From NCBI GenBank assembly GCA_018222965.1, contig JAAEZH010000008.1, positions 1 to 64,000 on the forward strand: 64,000 nt of DNA. The letters run 5' to 3'. Shown here piece after piece: positions 16,822 through 24,947 of the stretch. How positions within the stretch are numbered: the stretch's first letter is position 1; each line of letters begins with the position of its first letter. The notes under the pieces were generated by a model. The model worked only from the letters and a program-made list of their open reading frames with translations, ran no database searches and had not been told where the DNA came from. The position numbers and the translations under genes were made by a program. This DNA is from Bacteroidota bacterium (GTDB lineage Bacteria > Bacteroidota > Bacteroidia > Chitinophagales > Saprospiraceae).

Positions 16822-18000
16822 ATGAAAAACTACATCATTCTAAGCTTCTGTCTTTTACTTTCAGGAGGATTATTCGCTCAGGTAGACCTGATTGAAAGTC
16901 TGGAGGGAAATCAAAGTGAGCTGGAAGAAGGCTTTGATTTCACTCCGGTAGTAGACATCGATTGCTTGCCTGTAAAAAGCCAGGGAGCTTCCGGTACCTG
17001 CTGGAGCTATTGCTCCAACTCCTTTCTGGAATCCGAAATGATTCGAATGGGAAAAGATCCGATTGATCTGGCAGAAATGTATACGGTTAGGAATGTATAT
17101 GAAGAAAAAGCCGAGCGCTATGTGCGCATGCACGGTTACCTCAATTTTGGTCAGGGCGGAGCCCTGCCGGATGTGATCGACATGTACAAGAAATACGGCA
17201 TGGTTCCCTATGATGCCTACACCGGCCTCAATTATGGCACCGACATCAATCGCCACAGCGAAATGGAAAACATGATCCAGGGTATGCTGGATGCAGTCAT
17301 TGCCAATCCAAACAAATCGCTGAGTACAGCCTGGAAAGCCGCTGTTGCAGGTGTTCTTGACGTTTACCTGGGTGAGTTCCCTGCTGAATTTGAATACAAA
17401 GGCAATACTTATACACCTCAGTCATTTGCAGACACCTACATCGGGATCAATCCGGACGAGTATGTTCAAATCACTTCCTGGTCACATCAGCCCTATTATG
17501 CCCCCATGGTAATTATGGTACCAGACAACTGGAACTATGGTCTTTCCTACAATGTTCAGATGGAAGATATGATCACTATCATTGATAATGCCCTGAAAGA
17601 AGGATATACCATTTCCTGGGCAGCTGATGTAAGCGAAAAATACTTTAGTTGGCGAAACGGCATTGCTTATGTTCCCTCCAAATCTACCCGGGATATGACA
17701 GATGCCGAAAAAGAAGCCATGTTTTCCGGTCCGCGGGAAGAGATGGCCATCACAGTGGATATGCGTCAGCAGGGTTACGACAACTATACTACGACCGATG
17801 ACCACGGTATGCAGATCGTAGGCATCATGAAAGACCAAAATGGAAAAGAATGGTATAAGGTTAAGAATTCCTGGGGTACCGGCAACAACTTTGAAGGGTA
17901 CCTCTATGTGAGTAAGAACTATGTACGCTACAAAACCATTTCCTTCCTGTTGCATGAAGGCGGTATTCCTGCCGGCATTCGCAGTCGGTTGAAGATGTAA
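16822..18000 (+). CDS. C1-family aminopeptidase (bleomycin hydrolase-like)
   Basis: A 392-residue papain-fold cysteine peptidase with a Sec signal peptide (ending GGLFAQ). The catalytic Cys lies in KSQGASGTCWSYCS (oxyanion Gln plus Cys), the His in TTDDHGMQIVG and the Asn in VKNSWGTGNN. The spacing and the long inserts between Cys and His match peptidase C1B (bleomycin hydrolase/PepC), aminopeptidases common in Bacteroidota. The signal peptide places it outside the cytoplasm. It lies between two strong terminators and is probably monocistronic. Confidence 0.9.
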   Translation: MKNYIILSFCLLLSGGLFAQVDLIESLEGNQSELEEGFDFTPVVDIDCLPVKSQGASGTCWSYCSNSFLESEMIRMGKDPIDLAEMYTVRNVYEEKAERYVRMHGYLNFGQGGALPDVIDMYKKYGMVPYDAYTGLNYGTDINRHSEMENMIQGMLDAVIANPNKSLSTAWKAAVAGVLDVYLGEFPAEFEYKGNTYTPQSFADTYIGINPDEYVQITSWSHQPYYAPMVIMVPDNWNYGLSYNVQMEDMITIIDNALKEGYTISWAADVSEKYFSWRNGIAYVPSKSTRDMTDAEKEAMFSGPREEMAITVDMRQQGYDNYTTTDDHGMQIVGIMKDQNGKEWYKVKNSWGTGNNFEGYLYVSKNYVRYKTISFLLHEGGIPAGIRSRLKM

Positions 18001-18020
18001 GTGCCCTTTTGCCAAAAAAG

Positions 18021-18057
18021 AAAACCGCGCCCTCCAATCGGAGAGGCGCGGTTTTTT
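18021..18057. terminator. bidirectional terminator
   Basis: AAAACCGCGCC-type and GGCGCGGTTTTTT arms surround an inner CTCC/GGAG pairing. It lies between the convergent C1 peptidase and beta-barrel genes and has A- and T-runs on the two sides, so it could serve both. Confidence 0.88.
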
Positions 18058-18082
18058 AGGTGACTTGCATCAATATTTTTTC

Positions 18083-18766
18083 TTAGAATTTCCAGAGGTA
18101 ACCTGCAGTCAGGTTTACATTTCGGTTTTCTACTTGCTCCGCAATTAGAGGAACATCGTATACTTCGGTCAGACCGTGATTGTAACGGGCATCCAGGAAG
18201 AATTTACCCCCGGCACCTTTGAAAGCAACACCTGCACCAATGGTTCCGGAGACTTCAAAGCGTTCGTAGCCGATATTGTCCAGATCCAATTTGGTATCAA
18301 ATAGATCAAACTCCACAAATACTTTGGCGCGGGTGGTAAGTTTACCATTTACAGCATAACCCAGTGTAGGTCCGCCGTATACATATCCTTCTACCCGGTC
18401 ATTGCCGAATTTGGCTTTCGCCAGTAAAGGCAATTCAAGGTATCGAAACTCAGATACGGCAACTACCCCCAGAGGAACATCAATATCGAATAGTTGTACG
18501 TCAAAACCTTCATCCAGTTTAAAACCTTTGGTCGTAAAGTTCAATTCCGATTGGAGCGCAAAGTGTTGGCCAAAGCCAAACTCAGAAACCACACCAATTG
18601 TAGGATTTTTCACATTGCGAAACTCCACCAGTTCGTTGACAAACTCCGGTGCATGAATAGTAGCAACATTCAATCCGCCTTTTACGCCTAATGAAATCTG
18701 CGCCATCAGCGCGTTGGTGAAAGTAAGCATGGCCAGCAGTGCAAAGAATTTTCCAATCGTCTTCAT
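18083..18766 (-). CDS. outer-membrane beta-barrel protein (PorT/OmpW-like)
   Basis: About 228 residues with a Sec signal (MKTIGKFFALLAMLTF, cleavage after LMAQ). The mature protein starts SLGVKGGLNV and alternates amphipathic strands (FGQHFALQSELNF, YVYGGPTLGYAV), ending in a C-terminal aromatic (GYLWKF), the pattern of a small 8-strand outer-membrane barrel of the outer membrane protein beta-barrel domain family. Transport or structural role unknown. The ATG at about 18766 is chosen over an upstream in-frame TTG because it begins the signal peptide directly. Confidence 0.85.
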   Translation of the reverse strand: MKTIGKFFALLAMLTFTNALMAQISLGVKGGLNVATIHAPEFVNELVEFRNVKNPTIGVVSEFGFGQHFALQSELNFTTKGFKLDEGFDVQLFDIDVPLGVVAVSEFRYLELPLLAKAKFGNDRVEGYVYGGPTLGYAVNGKLTTRAKVFVEFDLFDTKLDLDNIGYERFEVSGTIGAGVAFKGAGGKFFLDARYNHGLTEVYDVPLIAEQVENRNVNLTAGYLWKF

Positions 18767-18964
18767 AATTTTTCCTTTTGTTTGTGAATACATGGGCAAT
18801 ATGCGGCCCCTTTTGGTTAAGAGCCGTTAATCAGAGGTTAGCGAAATATTAATGTTTTATCACTTTGAAAAGAAGCTCTGAAGAAAGTGCAAAAAGGCAG
18901 GTCGGATCGTTAAGGTATTCCCAATTATTCCCTACTTTGGCTGCTGCCCTAAGTAATATCGAAC

Positions 18965-20074
18965 ATGCATATAAGACCATTTCAGGCTGTCTTTCCTAAT
19001 ATGGATTACATTACATCAGCCGATTCTTTCTTCAAGAATGTAAAAGAAGACTACCGCGAATACAAGCAGAGTGGCTTCTTCGATAAATCGCCCCAGGAGG
19101 GCCTTTACATTTATCGCATTACCAAAGAGCATCGCAGCTATATTGGTATTATCGCCTGCGCCGAGGTAAGAGACTTTATCGAAGGCCGCATAAAAAAGCA
19201 CGAGCACACCCTGCCCGAAAAGGAGCAACGCCAGATGCACCTTTTACTACACCGAAATGCGATGGTAAAACCCATACTCCTTACCTATCCCAAAGTGGAT
19301 GACATTGAAAAAATCTCCCGCAAGGTGATGGAGGAAGAAAAACCATTCATGGAGGTCTACTTTGATTCCAGCTTTGAAAACCACCAACTCTGGCGGGTGT
19401 CTGACGGAGCCGACATCAAACACATCCAGGAACTGTTTGACAAACACATAGAATATGCCTACATAGCCGACGGACATCACCGATCTTCTACGGTTGCTCT
19501 CATGCACCAGCGCACCAAAAACCCGGGAAAGCAAAAAGCTTATGATAAGGTGCTCACGGCTTTCTTCCCCACGACCCAACTCGAAATTCTCGAATACAAT
19601 CGCATTGTGGAAGGACTCAATGACATAAGCCTGTCCCGCTTTATGGCCCGCCTCTCCCGGGTATGCGATATCGAGGAGTTGGAGGGAGCCGCCAAGCCCG
19701 GTGGACCAAGAGAAATTGTGATGTACGTCAATAAAGAATGGTACTTACTCAAATGGAAACCGGAAGTGCTGAAAAAATATGAATCCGAAGAGATCCTGCT
19801 GGACGTAAGTTTATTAAACCACGAAATCCTGGAAGGCATAATCGGAATAGTCGATATCCGAATGGACGACCGTTTAAAATATGTGGAAGGTCCCAAACAA
19901 ATAGAAGATATCCGGGAAAAGGTGCTCAAAAACGATCACCGCATTGGATTCATTCTACATCCTGTCCAGATGGAGGACTTTCTGGGAATTGCCGATGCCG
20001 AAAAGGTTTTACCGCCTAAATCTACCTGGTTTGAGCCCCGAATGCGAAACGGGCTCATTGCACAGGAATATTAA
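18965..20074 (+). CDS. DUF1015 family protein (SerK-like fold)
   Basis: A 369-residue protein of the DUF1015 family, recognised from the N-terminal RPFQAVFPN, the internal EGLYIYRI, the ParB-like AYIADGHHRSSTV motif, and the C-terminal GFILHPVQMEDFLGIADAEKVLPPKSTWFEP. Archaeal relatives (SerK) are ParB-fold serine kinases and use the GHHR-type motif for nucleotide binding; whether this protein is a kinase is unknown. Bacteroidota members are often encoded near serine biosynthesis genes, but serA and serC are not in this window. The following amidohydrolase starts 12 bp downstream, so the two are probably co-transcribed. Confidence 0.85.
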   Translation: MHIRPFQAVFPNMDYITSADSFFKNVKEDYREYKQSGFFDKSPQEGLYIYRITKEHRSYIGIIACAEVRDFIEGRIKKHEHTLPEKEQRQMHLLLHRNAMVKPILLTYPKVDDIEKISRKVMEEEKPFMEVYFDSSFENHQLWRVSDGADIKHIQELFDKHIEYAYIADGHHRSSTVALMHQRTKNPGKQKAYDKVLTAFFPTTQLEILEYNRIVEGLNDISLSRFMARLSRVCDIEELEGAAKPGGPREIVMYVNKEWYLLKWKPEVLKKYESEEILLDVSLLNHEILEGIIGIVDIRMDDRLKYVEGPKQIEDIREKVLKNDHRIGFILHPVQMEDFLGIADAEKVLPPKSTWFEPRMRNGLIAQEY

Positions 20075-20086
20075 ATCAAAACATCC

Positions 20087-21262
20087 ATGCGAAAAATAAG
20101 TGCCGACTTTGTTTATCCAATCAATCAGTCTCCTCTCAAAAATGGTGTTGTAGTTGTCGATGATTCCGGAACCATTCAGGCTGTGGATGCAGCCGACAAA
20201 CACGATCCGACAAGTGTCGAAAAACACAAGGGCATTCTTATTCCCGGTTTTGTAAACACCCATTGCCACCTCGAGCTTTCTCATATGAAGGGGAAGGTAC
20301 CCACCGGAACCGGTTTGCTTCCGTTTGTAAAATCGGTCGTTACCTTTAGAGACTTCCCAATGGATCAGATCCTGGATGCCATCGACAAGGCAGACCAGGA
20401 AATGTATGACAACGGCATTGTTGCAGTGGGTGATATATCAAACAAAGGGGACACGGCTGTACGAAAAGGAAAAAGCAAGATCCGCTATTATACTTTCGTG
20501 GAAATGTTTGATTTCATGCAGGATCAAATGGCGGAGGCAATTTTCGAACAATATAAACCGGTATTTGAAGCTCAAAGTACAGCGGGCAACAATCACAAAG
20601 TATATGTTCCGCATGCTCCTTACTCCGTAAGTCCAAGCCTGTTTGCCCGTATCCGCGAGCTCAACCCTTCGGATGTGACGGTCAGTATTCACAATCAGGA
20701 AACGCCTGATGAGGAAGCGCTTTTCAAAACCAAAGGAGGTGGTTTTCCGGCTCTGTTTGGTGGTTTTGGAATGTCTTACGACGAATTCAAACCCAGCGGT
20801 AAGTCGTCGATCTACTATGCCATGGAAAACATGAACCCGGAAAATCGCAACCTCTTCGTTCACAACACCCTTACGACCAGTCAAAATATTGAGGATGCAC
20901 AGGCCTGGGGAAAAGCCGTATACTGGGCGACCTGTCCCAATGCCAATTTGTATATCGAAAACAGGCTTCCCAATTATCAGCACTTTTTAGATGCGGGAGC
21001 CAGGCTTACTATTGGTACTGACAGCCTGACTTCAAACTGGCAGCTTTCCATTCTGGAAGAAATGAAAACCATCAAACGGTATCAGTCTTATGTTTCCCTA
21101 AACGAATTGCTCACCTGGGCCACACTCAACGGCGCTGAAGCACTGGGCTACGAAAAAGACCTGGGGAGTTTGGAAGTGGGAAAAACGCCGGGTTTGAATT
21201 TACTGGATCTGGATCCGGAAATCGGGCTAACGGCAACTACCAAAGTTAAGCGTCTGATTTAG
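20087..21262 (+). CDS. amidohydrolase (cytosine/aminofutalosine deaminase-like)
   Basis: A 391-residue metal-dependent hydrolase of the amidohydrolase superfamily. Metal-binding motifs: NTHCHLELSH (HxH), HAPYSVSP (middle His), SIHNQE, and TIGTDSLTSNW (catalytic Asp). The C-terminal GYEKDLGSLEVGKTPGLNLL is typical of the SsnA/MtaD/aminodeoxyfutalosine-deaminase branch. It probably deaminates a purine- or nucleoside-type compound in the cytoplasm. A role in the futalosine menaquinone route is possible but unproven, since no mqn genes lie nearby. It is downstream of the DUF1015 gene and overlaps the convergent GSCFA gene by 4 bp. Confidence 0.85.
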   Translation: MRKISADFVYPINQSPLKNGVVVVDDSGTIQAVDAADKHDPTSVEKHKGILIPGFVNTHCHLELSHMKGKVPTGTGLLPFVKSVVTFRDFPMDQILDAIDKADQEMYDNGIVAVGDISNKGDTAVRKGKSKIRYYTFVEMFDFMQDQMAEAIFEQYKPVFEAQSTAGNNHKVYVPHAPYSVSPSLFARIRELNPSDVTVSIHNQETPDEEALFKTKGGGFPALFGGFGMSYDEFKPSGKSSIYYAMENMNPENRNLFVHNTLTTSQNIEDAQAWGKAVYWATCPNANLYIENRLPNYQHFLDAGARLTIGTDSLTSNWQLSILEEMKTIKRYQSYVSLNELLTWATLNGAEALGYEKDLGSLEVGKTPGLNLLDLDPEIGLTATTKVKRLI

Positions 21263-22308
21263 AGGTTATTCACTTCCTGCAGTTGTCTTAAAAATGCTGC
21301 ACGCTCTTTATCGAAGGAGAGTCGGGGATAGCTTTTGGACAGGGCATCGATCTTTTCCAAAGACTTTTTTATAAAGGATATGTGTTCATCGGTTCCAGGA
21401 TGTAGCGGACGATGATGCACGGCTGCCCGTAATTTATGGATCTGCTTATTCAGCTTTTTTGTCGCTTCCGCGAATAGTGACTCTTCCACATAAGTCCAGA
21501 TATAATCGATGGCTGTTTCACTGGGGTGCATCATATCCGGTTTGTAAAAACGGTAATCCCGTAGATCGTCAAGCATTATTTCATAGGAAGGGAAATAGTG
21601 CACGTAGGGCAATTCCTCACACAATGCTTCAACAGCCAAAAGCAATACAGCCTTTGATTTTTGATTGGTATGCATACCTTCTTTTCCGTGCCTGACCGGC
21701 GATACCGTTAAAACCACCTGAAGATCTTCATTTTTAGATTTGATCTTTTCGAAAGCCGGCTTTAAATTTTCGATGATTTCGTCTGTCTTTAAGCGGCGAC
21801 GGTTAAAATTTGAGGCAGGTAATTTGTGGCAATTTGCCACTATATCTCCAAAACCTTCATGCTCGTAAACCATAGACGAACCCAGCGTACAAATAATTCG
21901 ATTGGTTGATTCTAAATAGGCCCGTACCGCTCCTGCTGTATTTTGCAGCGCCTTCAGGGTTTCTGTTTCATCCTCCCGGGAAAATTTCCCCGGATGATGA
22001 TAGCTGTGCCAGCGCCCGCGAAAATTAAAAACATCCTGCTCCCCAAATTCGTAATCATCTACCGACATCAATAAATTTCGGGCGATGGAAACCGGGTTGT
22101 ATAAAATACCGAATGGGTTGAGCAGGCAATCAAACTTGCTGTTGATTAACCGGCTTCCTATGTGATCGGAAAAACAGGACCCCAGGCTTAGTATCCGATC
22201 GGTATGGCTAAGCGAAAATGGATATTTCGGGAGCGGTATGTGCGTTCTAAAAGAATCCAAATAATTAATTTTTAAAGAGACTATTGCCTCTGAGCCAAAG
22301 AGAAACAT
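21259..22308 (-). CDS. GSCFA domain protein
   Basis: A 349-residue protein containing the family-naming motif ILSLGSCFSDHIG. Further family features are LNPFGILYNPVSIA, VFNFRGRWHSYHHPG, CTLGSSMVYEHE and the C-terminal PDMMHPSETAIDYIW. GSCFA proteins resemble SGNH/GDSL-like hydrolases (Ser in GSCFS, Asp-x-x-His in the DMMHP region), but their biochemical role is not established. The ATG at 22308 lies inside a copy of the TTCGGCGAAAGCC palindrome. The 3' end overlaps the convergent amidohydrolase by 4 bp. Confidence 0.88.
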   Translation of the reverse strand: MFLFGSEAIVSLKINYLDSFRTHIPLPKYPFSLSHTDRILSLGSCFSDHIGSRLINSKFDCLLNPFGILYNPVSIARNLLMSVDDYEFGEQDVFNFRGRWHSYHHPGKFSREDETETLKALQNTAGAVRAYLESTNRIICTLGSSMVYEHEGFGDIVANCHKLPASNFNRRRLKTDEIIENLKPAFEKIKSKNEDLQVVLTVSPVRHGKEGMHTNQKSKAVLLLAVEALCEELPYVHYFPSYEIMLDDLRDYRFYKPDMMHPSETAIDYIWTYVEESLFAEATKKLNKQIHKLRAAVHHRPLHPGTDEHISFIKKSLEKIDALSKSYPRLSFDKERAAFLRQLQEVNNL

Positions 22309-22386
22309 TCGGCGAAAGCCACAAAAAGAAGACAGGCAAATATAAATTTACTATTTTTCCCATCCACTGAAATAGTGTCATTCATT

Positions 22387-23724
22387 ATGAGTCTATTAGA
22401 CCGACTATTCAAACCTTCCGAACCTGAAGAATTGGGTCCCGACATTGCTTTTGGGCGCTACACAGATGCCCATAAGAGCAAAGAGCAGTTTGAGGCATGG
22501 GATAAAGCCATCAAGGCGTTTGAGAATAAGGATTATCTGGAAGCATACAAGGCCTTTTTGGATTACCTTTTTGATACGGAGGAGAACAATCTGGAAAAGC
22601 ATGAGGAAAAGGGGACCTTGCATTTTACCCTTTTTCAGGGATCTAAAAAGGTGCAGGGCGAGGCAAACCGCCTGGGGGTGAAAGCGGAAGCAAAAGTCGC
22701 CCATGCCAACGAATTAAAATCAAGTTTTGCCCGCCGCATGCTGGAACTGAACTTCAGCCTGGAGTACAGCCGCTATGCGCTCACTCCCAATGATGAGATC
22801 ACCATCGTTTTTGATACAGCTGCTGCTGATGGCTCGCCTTATAAACTGTACTACGCACTCAAAGAACTGGCAACCAGTGCCGACAAGCAGGACGACCTTT
22901 TGCTCGATGAATTCGAACAACTCGAAGCGCTCGACAACAGCCACCTTATTGAATTATCTCCCGAAGAAAAATCGGTTAAGTATCAATACATCTGTTCTCA
23001 GATTGATCAGGTTTTAAAATTACTGGACAGAGGAGAGCCGGATGTAAAAACCTATCCGGGGGCTTTCTCCTATTTGCTGCTGGAATTGTGCTATCGCCTC
23101 GATTACCTCATCAAACCGGAAGGCTTCATGATGGAAGCCCTGGAGCGGATGAACCGGATTTACTTTACCAATTCCGGGCAAAACTCGCTTCAAAAGATTT
23201 ATACGCTTCGTGGAGAACTGGAACAATTGCGCAGCAGAAGCCAGGAAGAGTTTTTTAAAGAAATGTACCGGGTAAAGAACTCCTTTGGCATTACCAGTCC
23301 GATCGATCACCAAAAGATCCGAGATATTATTACCGGTGAATTGCACAATATGGAATGGTATTTAGAAAACGGGCATCGGGAAATTGCACTGGCTATTCCG
23401 TCCTACATCGTAGGCTATTGTCTGTTTACATATGCGGTTCCGCGCCCTATCAGAGACTTTTTTCATTTGTACTACCACATCATTGAATCTGAATATTTCC
23501 GGGCGCTGGGCTTCCCAACCCCTTATCGAGACGCTGAAAGCGGGCAGTTAAAAAAGAAAGCCATTAAAAAACGGATTAAAGTGATTGCTGCTCGTCATGA
23601 AGATCCATATCCTTTTTTGTCTCCTAAAACGAATCTGTTGGATTTTTCATCCATTGTCCTTTTTGCCCGAAGTTTTCTACTTATGATTGATCAGTTTGAC
23701 CTCAGCAGTCAGAAAACCCGTTGA
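22387..23724 (+). CDS. conserved hypothetical protein, function unknown
   Basis: A 445-residue protein that I do not recognise. It starts MSLLDRLFKPSEPEE, has no signal peptide or membrane helix, and is rich in charged residues with predicted alpha-helices in the C-terminal half (about residues 240-330) and more strand-like segments near 65-140. ATG 22387 is preferred over an in-frame GTG at 22375. The paaD gene follows 41 bp downstream on the same strand and could share its transcript, but no functional link is known. Confidence 0.65.
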   Translation: MSLLDRLFKPSEPEELGPDIAFGRYTDAHKSKEQFEAWDKAIKAFENKDYLEAYKAFLDYLFDTEENNLEKHEEKGTLHFTLFQGSKKVQGEANRLGVKAEAKVAHANELKSSFARRMLELNFSLEYSRYALTPNDEITIVFDTAAADGSPYKLYYALKELATSADKQDDLLLDEFEQLEALDNSHLIELSPEEKSVKYQYICSQIDQVLKLLDRGEPDVKTYPGAFSYLLLELCYRLDYLIKPEGFMMEALERMNRIYFTNSGQNSLQKIYTLRGELEQLRSRSQEEFFKEMYRVKNSFGITSPIDHQKIRDIITGELHNMEWYLENGHREIALAIPSYIVGYCLFTYAVPRPIRDFFHLYYHIIESEYFRALGFPTPYRDAESGQLKKKAIKKRIKVIAARHEDPYPFLSPKTNLLDFSSIVLFARSFLLMIDQFDLSSQKTR

Positions 23725-23765
23725 TGCCTTTAATTGTTAGTAATACAAGGAAAAGTGCTTAAGTT

Positions 23766-24260
23766 ATGACAAAGACTGTGGAAAAATCAAAAATCTGGGA
23801 CATCCTCGAATCCGTATCTGATCCGGAAATTCCGGTATTGAGTGTGGTTGATCTGGGCATCATTCGGGATGTGCAGGAAGAGGACGGATTGACCGAAATT
23901 GTAATTACTCCTACCTATTCGGGCTGTCCGGCTATGAATATGATCGAAGTAAACATCAAAGCAGCTTTGCAGGAAGCGGGTATTGATCCGGTGAAAGTAA
24001 CCACGGTCTTATCGCCAGCCTGGACTACCAGTTGGATGTCGGAAGCAGGGAAACGAAAATTGAAAGAATACGGAATTGCTCCACCAGTGGAGGACAGTAC
24101 AGACAAGAATCAATTATTTCCCAGTCAGAAAGTAATCCCTTGTCCGCATTGTGGATCCGAGAATACTGTAATGGTTAGTCAGTTTGGGTCAACGGCCTGT
24201 AAATCGTTGTATAAATGCAAGGATTGTCTGGAGCCTTTCGACTATTTTAAGTGCCACTAA
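23766..24260 (+). CDS. paaD: phenylacetyl-CoA epoxidase maturation subunit PaaD
   Basis: A 164-residue protein with an N-terminal DUF59/MIP18 domain (SVSDPEIPVLSVVDLGII, then TPTYSGCPAM with the conserved cysteine) and a C-terminal zinc- or Fe-S-type segment with CPHCGSENT and CKSLYKCKDCLEPFDYFKCH. This architecture is specific for PaaD (also called PaaJ), needed to mature the PaaABCE phenylacetyl-CoA epoxidase. It is normally between paaC and paaE; here it is about 6.5 kb from paaC and on the other strand. No CGAAC-N4-GTTCG operator was seen just upstream. Confidence 0.93.
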   Translation: MTKTVEKSKIWDILESVSDPEIPVLSVVDLGIIRDVQEEDGLTEIVITPTYSGCPAMNMIEVNIKAALQEAGIDPVKVTTVLSPAWTTSWMSEAGKRKLKEYGIAPPVEDSTDKNQLFPSQKVIPCPHCGSENTVMVSQFGSTACKSLYKCKDCLEPFDYFKCH

Positions 24261-24947
24261 AGTTTAAATAGAAAATGGCAGTGGGGTAAAATGGAGCCCC
24301 CAAACCAACCCTCCCCTTTCGGGGAACGCGTTATCAGCCCCTTCAACTGACAACTATTGGGAGCTCCGGTGACATCTACCCCACCACCAGGGGTATATCT
24401 TCGAAAGCAAAAGAACTGTCTGTTCTTTTAGCGTTTGTCTGCACTTCCATGTAGATCCGAAATAGCTATTCCGGATTTTTCATGCAAAAATCGAGCCGGT
24501 GAACCAATAAATAATCAGTGAAAAGCTGTAATAGAATACAGGGAGAAAGGTGTATTACTTTTCATGGGACACGATTTTTGGAATTCGCAATCAGGCAAAA
24601 AATACCTTTTGACTGCTTGCAAACAAATATATGGACAAAGCCACAATCAATTATACCGACATTTGGGTATTTATCTTATTAATTAATACCTAATATGACA
24701 AAATAAAATGCATTAAATGCTAAAAAAAAGCCCTTTATAAAATTAAATATTTTCCAATAGGCCGTTTTTCTGCAAATTATCGCTTATTCTTGTTTTTGTC
24801 GACTCCCCAATAATCATGCAATTTTTCTGTCTCCACGGCATAAGAAATCCTCAAAAGCGGCGCCTTAATAAAAGGAAAACAGGAAAAGTTCTAATTGAAC
24901 GATTGTTTCCGATATTTGTCTCATAAATACGATAATTCAACTACGAC
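24261..24947. other. long intergenic region, no gene recognised
   Basis: About 690 bp between paaD and the TonB-dependent receptor. The left part is GC-moderate with small hairpins (CCCCTTTCGGGG near 24325); the right part, near 24640-24760, is strongly AT-rich. I see no open frame worth calling, no RNA family and no clear promoter. It may hold the receptor's regulatory region or an unrecognised small RNA. Confidence 0.5.

Noticed and set aside
24895-24910. GAACGATTGTTTCC resembling the paa operator
   Set aside because: Only the left half site matches; the right half is broken, and the gene it precedes is a TonB-dependent receptor, so it is probably chance.
24261-24947. Possible riboswitch or small RNA upstream of the TonB-dependent receptor
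   Set aside because: Small hairpins are present but no conserved riboswitch core, terminator or promoter could be made out by eye.
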